A DNA stretch of 64,000 nucleotides from Trichoplusia ni (taxonomy: Eukaryota; Arthropoda; Insecta; Lepidoptera; Noctuidae). The stretch is from NCBI RefSeq assembly GCF_003590095.1, contig NC_039483.1, forward strand, positions 10,230,001 through 10,294,000, written 5' to 3'. The first letter of the stretch is position 1, and each line of letters begins with the position of its first letter. Shown here in pieces: positions 47,905 through 59,011 of the stretch. The translations under genes were made by a program, and so were the position numbers. Below the pieces are notes generated by a model. The model had not been told where the DNA came from and did no database searches. It was given only the letters and a program-made list of their open reading frames with translations.

Positions 47905-50055
47905 TAAATAAAGTGTACTAGTTCGTTCCGAGATCATGTAGGTAGTTTCTGATGAACCCAAAACAAAGTCAAGTTCTCTTTGATATCTGGGTCAGATCAA
48001 AAAACGGTTCATAGTTTGAAGGACACCGCATTCGCATCTGTCGTCCACATAACACCGTATAAATAACTTCAATTTCTGCAGCCGAGGATAAAAAATGCTT
48101 TGACTTAATTACTTCGAAAATAAGTTTTACACTTCACTAATGATTCTTAGAAACACAATACTTCTTGGTAGACTAAGTGTTGGTGGTAATTACACTAAAC
48201 AATTAAAAAAATAATTAACCATTGTCAATATTATCCTAAACTAGCCGTAACAAACATATGAGACATGTTTGTTATCAATCTTCCAACCAAATAAAGATTC
48301 CGTATCGCTGGTTCAGTGTAACGAGGTTATGTAGTAAGCCAAATAAGGCGAATATAATAAAAGTGATTGTCTTACTGTAGTCTGATTTATATCCAATCTG
48401 AGGCTGTTCCGATACTTGCTTATTTATTCTATGAGTGGGCCGGAAGGGGCACTCGACCGGATGCGGTTGTTCGATGGTGGATGGTGCAAGTTATCAGCGG
48501 GAGCGAATTCGGATAGTTTTGGGTTGAAAATTAGTTTGACGAGAAATTCACTCATAAGAGAATCTCCCGTTCATAATTTTAGATAACCACTCCCTAGTCA
48601 AAGTTAAAGCATGATCTCTGTAGGAATTGAAAACGTTCTGTGCAAAAAAGCTATAGAAAATCAAATTACCAAAAAAAAGTCACCCATGATAAAGTACCCT
48701 CTGTTGCTTAACCTCAATTTACAACCAAATTTTTGTTATAATAGCAACAGAATTATATCTAGCTATTAAAATTAAAATTAAATTAAAAAGTTTTTATTGA
48801 TATGAAAAAACAGTTCAGCATTATATCCTGACGCATGTGCTAGGCTTAAAGCCTGTGTTACAGGAGCCAGTGTCTTCACTACTGTTTATTAGTGTATAAT
48901 ATTCATGACATCATCAGACTATGGAAACAGACTAACTTTCTTTGGGCATGGAACCTCAAAAATTCAGCCCTCGTCTTTAAATTTAAAATCCGCGTTCTTT
49001 TATACTGTCAGTGGCTTCGTCACAATAAATTGATTACACATCTTGATTTTTGGCTATAGGTTTTTGTAATTTTTTATTTAACCGATGATCTCGTATGTCT
49101 TGTTCCGTGTATTGCTGGTAACATATATTATTTAGGGCGTACTTCCTGTGTCAGAAATATTGCTTTGGTACGCACAGCGTTTATTGGCGGCGCCGTCACT
49201 TTCCCTCACAACGACCTCAACCTAACTAAGTGTACCTGATTATTTTTAGAGAATTATGTGACAAAGAAAACAAAACCATGTTTATTATGAGTAGTTTACA
49301 TTCAGTGCAATCTATGAAGATTTTGAAGGTCATTATTTTTTTTTTAAATAATACTTTTATTACGAATAGACATTAATGAACTACGTATCTTTGTATTTTT
49401 TGATAGATTTAATCGAGTCGTAAACATATAGTCCCCTAGAATAGTGCACACCCATTTAAATGAAGGTTTTAATGAGGTCACCGTATTCAGCCGCTATACT
49501 CGCATAGGAAGTTCCTCTCGGCACAAGTGTCAATAACTGGATAATACGAGTGCAGCTCCTGAAAAGGCTCTGATTTTAATCGAAAGTCTTTGTGTAGAGA
49601 TGGCGGTTTGCATGAGAAAGGGCGGAAGTGAACTTACACACTCACTCACTTTGCTAACTAACATGCAATTCACTGGACACTAGGTGTGGTGATTTAGTCA
49701 TGCTGGAACTGTATAATTTTCAAGGTAAAGCAGAAGACTCCGGTAGAAAACACTTTTATTTACATATTGTACAGCAATAATATTTAAAACAAGAAAGTGA
49801 AGTTTGATCTTACGATATTCCTAAAGCGGAACTTCATACACATCCTAACCTGTGGTGCTCAGACCTGCTCGCTCACTCTAAAAGTTCCGCTTTGAGTTTG
49901 CCAAAGATTTATTGTACGCAGCTTTCTTGGTGTTAAGCTGCAAGACCAAATCCCAAACATGAAGCTGCGTTCAAAAACTGGAATAACTGACGTCGGAAAA
50001 AACTATTACCAGGCTAAATTGGGATCAGACAGGTTACGTCAGCCGCATGAACAGT
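47905..50055. other. non-coding stretch
   Basis: No gene is supported. A GC-richer phrase lies at 48436-48470 (GTGGGCCGGAAGGGGCACTC) and another at 49186-49215 (GGCGGCGCCGTCAC). Neither is identified. A possible retroposon tail at 48780-48900 is listed next. Confidence 0.5.
48780..48900 (-). mobile_element. possible retroposon 3' region
   Basis: On the minus strand, TAACACAGGCTTTAAGCCTA then GCACATGCG lead to TTTTCATATCAATAAAAACT and a TTTTAATTT-type end, with an AATAAA signal. The phrase recalls the 3' part of a lepidopteran retroposon, but I am not certain of the family, and it could be ordinary spacer with a chance AATAAA. Confidence 0.25.
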
Positions 50056-50059
50056 TACT

Positions 50060-50180
50060 ATTGGGGAAAGATGGGACATAGTTGGACGGCAGATGGACGG
50101 TGCCTTGCATTAGCGCTTGGTTCCTATTGGTCCAGCATCGAGCATCATGGAAGGATTTGGTTGAGGCCAGTGGGCAAGTA
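50060..50180 (+). mobile_element. possible decayed LINE ORF2 C-terminus
   Basis: Codons at 50139-50177 read RASWKDLVEASGQ. This resembles the 'DRxxWKxLVEA' end that follows the reverse-transcriptase domain in several non-LTR elements. Upstream words (GGACGGCAGATGGACGG) would fit the preceding basic segment, but frameshifts break the frame. No LINE tail is visible downstream. The identification is by a single short motif and is tentative. Confidence 0.3.
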
Positions 50181-50184
50181 AAAT

Positions 50185-53100
50185 AACTAACAACCTTCTT
50201 GACGGGATATTCTTTTTTAATTATTATTTTCTTTTTAAATACTAGAAAGACTCTACGAAGTGTACCGTTGTTATACGTGGTACGGTAAAATTAGTTGTAC
50301 GAGTATATACGGTGTGTAATCGGCTCATGGCTTTTACTCATATTAGAAGCTTCCCTACAATGCCTGCGGGACTCGGGCGGAAGTAAATGAAGTAAGCTTA
50401 CATGAGCTCATTAAAAGTTTACTTGAGAAAATGTGTGTTTATAAATTGAGTAGTTCCTTTCAAGATGTCTGGTGGATTAAATATTGCACTTTGTATTTTG
50501 CATCGCAGTAATGTGTAAAAATATAATTTTATTTATTTCTCTATTTAATGTTTTACGCCATGTGAAACCTGAATATTATGTTTTCAAACTTTATTCTTAT
50601 CTACTTTAGCCGTCTTTAAGTGTAATTTTCCCCGTGGACCCAGGCTTCCTCCCTCTAATATGAAAACAAAATCGTACAGAGCACTCAGGTGCCACATTCG
50701 CAACCATTACCAACCCAAACTAATCCGTAACTCGTAAGCGGGAATTTTTTATTCTATTACCAAATTCCTTAATCGGTCCGTGGGTGGGGAAAGTTTCTGC
50801 GCCCCTTGAGGGCCAATCATCCCCAGTTAGAGCAGTTATCGTTTCTGCGGCTCCGCTAAATGCTATTATTACTTCGGCTTTTACGCGTTGAATTATTCTT
50901 TCGTTGCCAAGTTTTTGAGTCAACAGACGGATTACAGAGTTGTGGCAGTTTCCACGAATTATTTTTGTGGTTTGCCTCGTTTTAATGCTTCGGTGAAATG
51001 TTTGATCATTTTTGGTATATTTTATTTAAGATATCTCTGATTAATTTTACCGAAGCGATTTTACCATTTTGCTTTAGTTCGAAATTTTCAACGTTCTAAT
51101 TTTAATACTCTATTGAAAGAGTTCCACGAATTTATAATGTTTTTCAGTTGAAAATAATAAATTTGACATACTATTCCATAGCCATTATACTTTTAATCTA
51201 GGTTAACGATCCGTCAGCATCGACTTCATTATATTTCTAGTTAATTGACAAACAATACATTATGTGGGGCCGGTTTATCTAAATAATTGAGTCGGTTGGA
51301 CCAAATCTGTCGAGAACCCTAATTGGTAGCTAAACTTATGGAAACTTCGACTGTATTGTATTTCAACAGAAAATCACGGTTATTCTGCGACTGGTATTGT
51401 GAAATATCTCGGATTATATTGCTTTAGTTATTGTTTTAAGGATGCGATGTAGTGATTATTAAATTTTATAGGAATTTAAAAAACATTTGTTAATTAAAAT
51501 GCCTTCTTTAGCTATAGGATAGTCTCCAATTTAATTGTTTTGGAAAATACTTTGTTCCTTTTTTTACAACTTTGATCAATGAATATTTAGTCTAGCGAAA
51601 GAAAATTAAACACAGGCACTAGTAAATAGATTTAAGATTGTATTATTCTACTTAGTAATCAATTAATGGTTAGAATTTGTCCCGGGACAGTGTTATTAAA
51701 ACCATTAAACTTGGCATCGCACATAAGTCAAATTAGTTTATTGTCACTCTCCACAAAATAGTTTAATTTTATTATTATTTATATGCCTTGAAAGGCAAAA
51801 TTTCAAGAGCTATATTTAACGAAGAATAAATCAAACAAGTCAGTCGTACAATTGCATCACACTAGTCAAAAGCTTGCATAACGTTCGGAACGAGCCAAAT
51901 GTATCCGAAAATAATGAACAGTTTCCGATATCGTTTGCAGAAATGTTCCCGTGTCTGTTTAAAGTACCATTTAACAGCATTTACTCTGAAGCCGGACTGA
52001 CAGCCGCAGTCGAACACGAAATAACGCTATCAATATTTATTAATACTTTTTAAAGCGGCGAACCTAATTCTATCGTGACTATTGAATATGGCGGCATGAT
52101 TTAAACGCACGTGGGAGTATTTGAAAAATTAAATAATTGAAGATTTCATTTCGTATCACAGAAACACCAGCCGCAATAATATAAATCATTTTCTGTTTTT
52201 AGTTCCATAAATCTGCCATTTGGTTGATGTTCATCGGATTACTTATTTCGGTTTTAAAATTCACGATACATTTTCTCTGACGTTTTAAGTATAATGCTCT
52301 GGTTGAGTGCTCGAAAAAATGTAAAAGGTCGGCTTTAGACATTGTCATCGGGGATCCCATGAATCCAGCTGTACAAAAAGGGGTAAAACGCTCCATCAGC
52401 GCGAATTTAAAGAATTTCCCCGACTATAATCCTGAGTGAAAGTAAGCTTATTTTTAAGCCGGCACCGGGTGGGCCCCGTTGATAATTTCACTCAAACTGC
52501 GTTTATAAAAGACGTTTATTATTTCATATTTGTGAAGGAAAATAGTACCATGAAATATCAGTGGAAAGGCTTTAAAGAACATGGGGTTTCAGGCCTAAAG
52601 ATTATTAATTGAGCCGAGATTTCAATTTTAGTTTGAAAATGATTTTTCTGTCTTATAAATTTTAAAGTAAACGATGGGTTTTCGAAATAACTGATCATAA
52701 TTTATGCGTTTTTGACCTTTGACATTGGAAACGCGACTTTCTGCTTGAACAAAATGTTTTTCAATTTTGGAAAGAAAGAAGATTATTACCAACACTTTGA
52801 ACCCGTCCAGCGTTCTTAAATACCACAGTTATCTTTCAGTGAAATATTACGATGACAACACAAAATGAACACATAATGCGAGTACATTGGCCTCATTATT
52901 TATAATAGCAGTCCAAGTCTAGTTGTCGTTATAAAAGACCTTACAAAGAAATTGTTTGCTAGATTACCTATTTTATTAGTTGTTTTTTTTATATTCCTTA
53001 GCGAATAGTTGAACACAATGGAGGCACAACAATAAGGGTAGAACAAAATATATAAGATGGTGAAGGTGGACAAAAGGCTGCATTCACGAAACAGGTTTTA

Positions 53101-54070
53101 GTGAATACTTTCATTGTGGAGCGACGCAAATATAACGATAACAAAGTTGAAACGTAACGTTATTTATAATGGAGCACGTCAGCAGCGGACGGGCTGTTCC
53201 CTTTTCAATTATTTCTGAATCAAAATGAGGAATTTGAATGAATGGAAATAGCAAATGCATGACTAGCAGACTGCTGATAAAATCTACATAATAATACTTG
53301 TAATTAACCTCGTTTTATGTAATAACCGAATACCAAACATGTTTATAGACTTAGGTAGTTACTTTTTGCTGGTTATTTATGTCATATTTAAACCTTTACA
53401 ATTACAGAGTCTCTAAAACCCTTCATAACAAATGAAACACAACATTCAAAACAGTCATGAACGCCATCCCCTCGAAAATTGTTTTTGAACATTTTAACAA
53501 AACACATCCGTTCCCGCCCTTATCAGCATACGTCTTCCCTTAGACCGTCTCTTCGAGCTGTCATGGCCGACCATCAATCTTATCGGGGAATATTCCCTGA
53601 TTCCCTTCCGAACGGCATCGAAAAAATATGCCACACGAATTTATATTTGCATCGTAGGTGAGTGTAGTGATGGGATGAACGGGGTTCTTGAACGTGGTAA
53701 TTGGAGGTGGAATATTGTTTTGCTCGTGTAAGGGATATTGGGATTGCGTGAATATAGTGTGGCTTTAGTAAGAGGTATTTCTCATTGTACACTAGTTGTA
53801 ATCATTTTGTAACCGTAATTTTGTTATTGTACATATAACTTGCATCTATTGTAATGCAAAAATACATTAAATTAGTAATTAGCATTCAATTAGTATATTT
53901 CATTAGTAAATTAAGACTGCCAAAGAACTTTGAAAAGAATATCTGATTGCAATTAATTCGTGTTAGCGAAGCTAACAAGTGATTAAATTGTTTTTAAGAA
54001 ACGTTTAAGAAAACTCAAGATTCAATTTCTCAATCCCGTAACACCAATGTCGCCCACCTTGCAATCTCTA
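50185..54070. other. non-coding stretch
   Basis: No gene is supported. The minus-strand frame at 50720-50923 starts at TTG and has more even composition than its neighbours, but it has no motif. A 9-bp inverted pair (TGAGTGAAA at 52433, TTTCACTCA at 52486) encloses a GC-rich core near 52458-52480 (CCGGCACCGGGTGGGCCCC). The frames at 52199-52396 and 53479-53792 overlap each other or lack ATG context. Confidence 0.5.
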
Positions 54071-54074
54071 GCGG

Positions 54075-54082
54075 TGACGTCA
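54075..54082. promoter_or_regulatory. CRE palindrome TGACGTCA upstream of an ATG
   Basis: A perfect octamer in a CpG-containing patch (GCGGTGACGTCACAATG, then AACAGCGCGACGTGG). It lies about 47 bases before a YY1/Pho-like AAGATGGCC that overlaps the ATG at 54129. This combination resembles TATA-less promoter and start regions better than any other site in the window. Confidence 0.3.
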
Positions 54083-54128
54083 CAATGTGTCGGAACAGCG
54101 CGACGTGGTTGACAAGCGCTTAATCAAG

Positions 54129-54341
54129 ATGGCCGGAATTCCCGCGTTTTTTCCTGAATTAACAATGTTGGCGGTAGTTCGAGACACGCGTTCGGCAATT
54201 ACTTGTAGATTTAAATGTAAAGCAGTGAAATTGGATCGTATTTACAATTTATGTGAATGCAAGCATGAATTTTTATGCCGATCTTTTTGTTTGCCTATTA
54301 ATGAAATGATCTCAGAATATTCAATATTGGCGTCATCATAG
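54129..54341 (+). other. unproven 70-codon open frame, possible first exon
   Basis: The ATG has a strong context (CAAGATGGCC, A at -3 and G at +4) and follows the CRE-containing patch. The predicted product starts MAGIPAFFPELTMLAVVRDT, is Cys-rich in its second half, and has no membrane span or motif I know. A donor-like GTAAAG at about 54220 would leave an exon of about 30 codons. The first third is GC-richer than the rest, which suits a short first exon better than a complete protein. A chance frame remains quite possible. Confidence 0.15.
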
Positions 54342-54344
54342 TTT

Positions 54345-56735
54345 TCATTACTTAAAAATGCATCGGGCTGTGTTTATAAAAAAACAATTCTACGGACTTC
54401 GGAATAATAAAAGTGATAAAACATTATTAAATAATCACGTTGACTTCCTTGATGCTGCCCTTGTGCAACCCTAACACGTGTGTAGCTTCCCCTCATATGA
54501 TCTTAGATTAAGGTTTGCCTCAGCACACCTCTACTCTTCGGGGTAACATTCGGATTCGCCATCGTTTTGATAGCTTACGTTAAAATTATTCGTGTTAGCC
54601 CCACGGGACACATATCCATTGACGTTTCTATTTCTTGGAGTTCGAAGATTGGCATCTTGGCTGAGAATGTGGGACATTCGCCGCCTCATCGCTTTACAGT
54701 AGACACGTTACGCTGAGGTTGGGATACGAGATTTTATTTTTAACTTCAAAATTTAGCTTTTATATATCGCTGTCTAAAAATAAATTGTCTGTATACTCGC
54801 ACAAAGGAAATAGTTGTCAGATATGAACAACTTTAGTTTTGACTTGAAGGTTGAAGCTGATCCTTGATGAAAATTTGTTACTTATAGTGAAAAGCATACT
54901 GCTAAAAAAACAACAGCACTTTATTATGAAGAAATCCCATTCGCAAGTGGAAATATCCTGAAAAAAGAATACGGGGTCTAATTCCCATCGTGCCGTTATC
55001 ATGTGCGGGATGAGGGAATAATGGTATCAGAGAAGGGTGATCCAAACTGCGGGGCCGCGACCGGAGCCGGGAAGATACGGCCAGAGATTAGCCGGCTGAA
55101 GGGAGAATACTAATACTGTACGACTAAAAAACGAAATACGAACATTTCTGGTCCTGTTACATTTCAGCGGTATAATTGGAGTAGCTTTCGGGAGCTTTCG
55201 AGATTACCTCGATTTTTGTTTCAACATTCCGAATAATGACATGACATGGTTCGAGTGTGCATTCTTTTGTTTAAATTCCCAATTTGAACTCTATGCGCTT
55301 GTAATACTGAAGATTCAGACGAGAGAAAATGTAAAAAAGGGAATTCCTTTTTCGTTTGAAAAGTAAATTTCTTTATTTTTTTAAATAACACAAGGAAAAA
55401 GGTTCTTTCAAATGATGTTACCGTTGTAATCCATCAAGCGCATCCAGCCAGTCCTAATGGGAGCCAGTTGGCTGTCTAATCTTTTGCGACGGTATTAATT
55501 ATTTCCAAATTAGAACGCTATTAATGTGGTTAGCAGACTAATGGATGAATTTCCATTTTCGGAAATAACTAGGATTTACTAACATAATGGAGAATAAGCT
55601 AAATTTTACATTGTAATATACCATAATGACTTGAATGAATGGGGGAATAGCTTCTGGTGTATAATCTGAAAGACTTCCTTGATTCTAACCTCGTGTTATT
55701 GCTTGGTGCTATTAATAACCACTGCACTGAAAATTATTGTATTTCTTACACGATCCGCCGTATATACGATCACTGTAGCAATCAGGTCATCTAGTTTCTA
55801 ATCGGCCTTCAACACACAATTACTGCGGGAAGTCATTACGCACTTAGGGTAGCACGGAAGCTCGCTCGCACGGGGTACTAATGGGCTTTGCATCTCCGCT
55901 TCCAACCTATAAAACTGTGTCAATGAATTCACTGTAGTCAATTGTTTAATTCTAATTCAATTTATGAAACAGTTTTCGAAAGGAATATTCTTTTCTTTTG
56001 AAACTGAACTAAAACAAAAAGGGGATCGTTGAAACAGTTTCGCACCAAACTGGAGTCCTTAAGCTTCCTTGGTGGATGAACGCGTTGGTGGGAGAGTCAA
56101 AGCTCTTGCTCTACTTTTAAATAAGATTGTGTTTGAGACCAAACTAGTAGGTAAGTCTTAAGAAATTAGGGTTTGTTGAGGGTTAGTGACTCAATTTGCA
56201 CTTCTATAATATATTTTTGACAAAGATTATATCTAAAGACAATACAAACAACCCTAACTCTTTTAGAAACATGTATATCATCCATCATGATTTGTTCAAA
56301 AATAACAGTCAAAATATTCCATCTCTTTCTATCTCTTCTCCATAACATAAACAAACATTCCAAAATATCAAAAGCATCAGTAAAGACAAGTATCAGTTTC
56401 CAAGTCTTCGAACGTTCATTAGCGCTGTTCAGCGACTGCTCCCAAACAGCTCGCGGTTACCTCAGCGCCAGCACTGAACTTTGTGCGTCTTTGCTAACGC
56501 GACCACCGTTATTTAACTTTAAATTGTGTAGCTTAAGTATCAGGTTTTCTCTGAAGATTCGGTGCGCGGTTAGGACTTGCGCATAAGGAGTAAATTGACA
56601 CTTAGTTTTGCGTGTTTTGTTGGTTTCTTTTGAGTTCTGTTACCTGCAAGCAGTACTGCTGAAGCTCGCAATATGAGGTACAACTTTAAACTCAAAGTAC
56701 TCAGTCATTTATTTAGTGGTTAGAAGATTTAAACC
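54345..56735. other. non-coding stretch
   Basis: No gene is supported. A GC-rich patch at 55048-55105 (GCGGGGCCGCGACCGGAGCC and GAAGATACGGCC) stands out from AT-rich flanks. The frames at 56166-56363 and 56287-56586 are on opposite strands and overlap, with no motif in either. Confidence 0.5.
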
Positions 56736-56736
56736 T

Positions 56737-56932
56737 GCCCCGTTATGCACATTTTTCATTGTATCTTCGCTCCTATTAGTCGCAGCGTGATGGTATATAG
56801 CCTAAAACCTTCCTCGATGAATGGTCTATTCAACACAAAAATAATTTTTGAACCAGTAGTTCCTGCGATAAACGCGTTCAAACAAACAAACAAACTCTTC
56901 AGCTTTATATATTAGTATAGACTTGTTCTTTT
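56737..56932 (+). mobile_element. lepidopteran retroposon 3' end (ATTAGTATAGA family)
   Basis: The phrases GTGATGGTATATAGCCTA, CCTTCCTCGATGAATGG, ACCAGTAGTTCCTGCGATAA, ACGCGTTCAAACAAACAAAC and TTATATATTAGTATAGAC occur in the exact order I recall for one of the commonest 3' ends in moth and butterfly genomes. The (AAAC)n run at 56880-56894 belongs to it. The 5' part is missing, so this is a 5'-truncated retroposon. Divergence from the recalled consensus is modest. Confidence 0.75.
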
Positions 56933-56934
56933 TT

Positions 56935-57595
56935 TAGAATATATATTCCCAATATATTAGAATATAGGCCCAAGCATTTTAAATAAATCCTACATACAAA
57001 TTATTCGACAAGAAAGAAATTCTAAACATCTTCGATTATTTACTCCTTTAAATATCACCATAACCTTCCCTTTCTATAATTTAGTGTTGATATCAAAACA
57101 GTTCCTAACATGAACCGCTTTGTAACAAACTTCAAGCAATCTGTTTAAACTTTATTTTGTTTCGCTTGTGTATAATTAATGTTTCGTAATAGGTACGTTT
57201 CCGACCGTCTTGTTGTTCATCAATAATGTTCCGAGTTATTGTCAGATGGGAATGTTGGGATTGATATTATGTTTCCTTTGAAATTGAATCGTTACCTGAG
57301 TTTCGATTTTTGTATTGGTGAATACCGAAATGATCAATGCTCGTTCTTTCTTTGCATGTAAATGAGCCTTTTCCTTAACGGGGGATGTATTAAGGCCGGT
57401 ACCATGATAAGTAGGTATTATCCTGCTATTGGTATATTTAGCCATTACGTTAGAATACTGCAGATAATGATATAAATCATAGGATATTGTTGTATCTACT
57501 ATAAGCTACAATACACCATCAATTGGTCGTGAGAAACTGCCTCAAAGGATTATTTATTATGCGGTAATGTATTACCACGCAGTGATACATCTATT
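56935..57595. other. non-coding stretch
   Basis: AT-rich spacer, with partly repeated AATATATATTCCCAATATAT wording at 56938-56957. The minus-strand frame at 57242-57445 is ATG-led, with 67 codons and no motif. Confidence 0.5.
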
Positions 57596-57598
57596 TCC

Positions 57599-57635
57599 TA
57601 CATAGGATACGTCCCACTGCTGGGCACAGGCCTTA
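57599..57635 (-). mobile_element. LINE 3' end, reverse strand
   Basis: On the minus strand the sequence reads AAGGCCTGTGCCCAGCAGTG then GGACGTATCCTATG, matching the 'GAGGCCTATGTCCAGCAGTGGGACGTATC' terminus shared by the copies at 27071, 32710 and 42990. It is very short, and the tail region toward lower coordinates is not clearly preserved. Confidence 0.65.
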
Positions 57636-58364
57636 AGTTTTAATTAGCAAGCTAGAACTGTGAGCCGGCGACTTCAGCTTCCAATATTTAAAATCGAGTC
57701 GAGTTTTCTTACGATGTTTTCTTACACCGTGGTATCTTAGAATGATTAAGATTGTACATACAACTTTGAGAAAGTCGCATTAGCACTTTGCCTGCAATTA
57801 GTGCTTGTGCTTTCAAATCCTTGCATAGATCCACAAAGAGACTACGGCATTCCCAATATTCGTTTTGTAATCAGTCAATTCAAATGCTTGCAAATTAATT
57901 TTCCTGCTCGCTGTTGCTCATTTCGTATAAAATATTTTATCCCAATGGTCGTTAAAGCAAAAAGAATAAATAAGAGAGCATGCATGTTATAGCATCCAAG
58001 TCTACTGAAGCCTCGTTTCTGTTCGTGTATTACAAGTTTTTTTGTTCGCGGCTCATCCAACTTCCGATGAGGCTGGTTGGAGCTCCACTGTCAGGTTTCA
58101 TAATTTTAAATAATATTTGTGAATTATAATTGGAAATTGCATAAGATATTTTTCCAAACTTTAACGAAACTTATGACAAAAGAAAAGACACGTAAAACTT
58201 AGGGGGGGGCCCTATGTATTTTTATATATATATTTTGGAAACAATTCTCAGACTTGTCCATTGTAGCAATTTACCATGTGGGAAACCAGTTCATAACTAC
58301 TATTCAGTTTCTCTGATTTAGAAAAAACTTCATACACGAAAAATCTAAGTTAATTATACGCCAA

Positions 58365-58560
58365 CACTCGCACTGCACCCGAACTCGCCTCGCTAAGGGA
58401 AATACACGTTAAAAACGCGGATTAATGAGCTGCGGGATCGGAATCGTCGGCACGAGACGAATCTGGCAACGCGTATTCAATGATTGTGATAAATGTGAGG
58501 GTGTATCGCTCTCCCGGGGAACGGGAGCCCCTGGTGACGGGGACACGATGAAACTGATTA
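58365..58560. promoter_or_regulatory. GC-richer islet with CTCCCGGGGAACGGGAG dyad
   Basis: Nearly 200 bases with more CpG than either flank. They end in CTCCCGGGGAACGGGAG at 58511-58527 (5-bp inverted arms) and GGTGACGGGGACACGATG. ATTA-type words (GATTAATGAG, GATTGTGATAAATG) lie between. The mixture of CpG and homeodomain-type sites is what a conserved enhancer may look like, but nothing here proves activity. Confidence 0.25.
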
Positions 58561-58795
58561 TTATTGCAATTTACGGACTAATAATATTTTAATAATATTA
58601 ATCATATTTGTCAGAAATTTGTAATCCGTCAAAAATGGTCATGTGGATACTGATTTAGTATTGGGATAGCTGTAGCTTTATAAAATTAAAGTAAACGATT
58701 TATGGATTGTAGCGTGAAGTTTGTAGTCACCATACAAGTGAAATCATTTGGAAAGATCAAAGGTATATTACTTAGATACTTACCTACATTCGAAA

Positions 58796-59011
58796 ATGCG
58801 TCAGAAAGTGTTAGAAAAGCACAGAGAAAAGAATGGCATAACATTAGTCTCAGATGAAGAAAAACTAGCTTCATCTTGGTCCGATGAAAGATGTTCTTCT
58901 TTGAAATCTCATCTGAAATATCAAATCTATCAGAAACTGATAAATCGCGACTTTAATATGAACAATATGAGTCTCTCGAACTCTTTCTGTAAAATAACTG
59001 TTTTTAAATGA
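58796..59011 (+). other. unproven 71-codon open frame
   Basis: From the ATG at 58796 the product starts MRQKVLEKHREKNGITLVSD. It is strongly charged and could form a helix or short coiled coil (residues 1-20, 35-50). There is no known motif, and the ATG context (GAAAATGCG) is acceptable. The frame is open upstream to 58748 without a further ATG. Codon composition is AT-driven. I rate it only slightly above chance. Confidence 0.1.

Noticed and set aside
50720..50923. 67-codon minus-strand frame with even composition
   Set aside because: It starts at TTG, shows no splice context or motif, and is too short to separate from chance.
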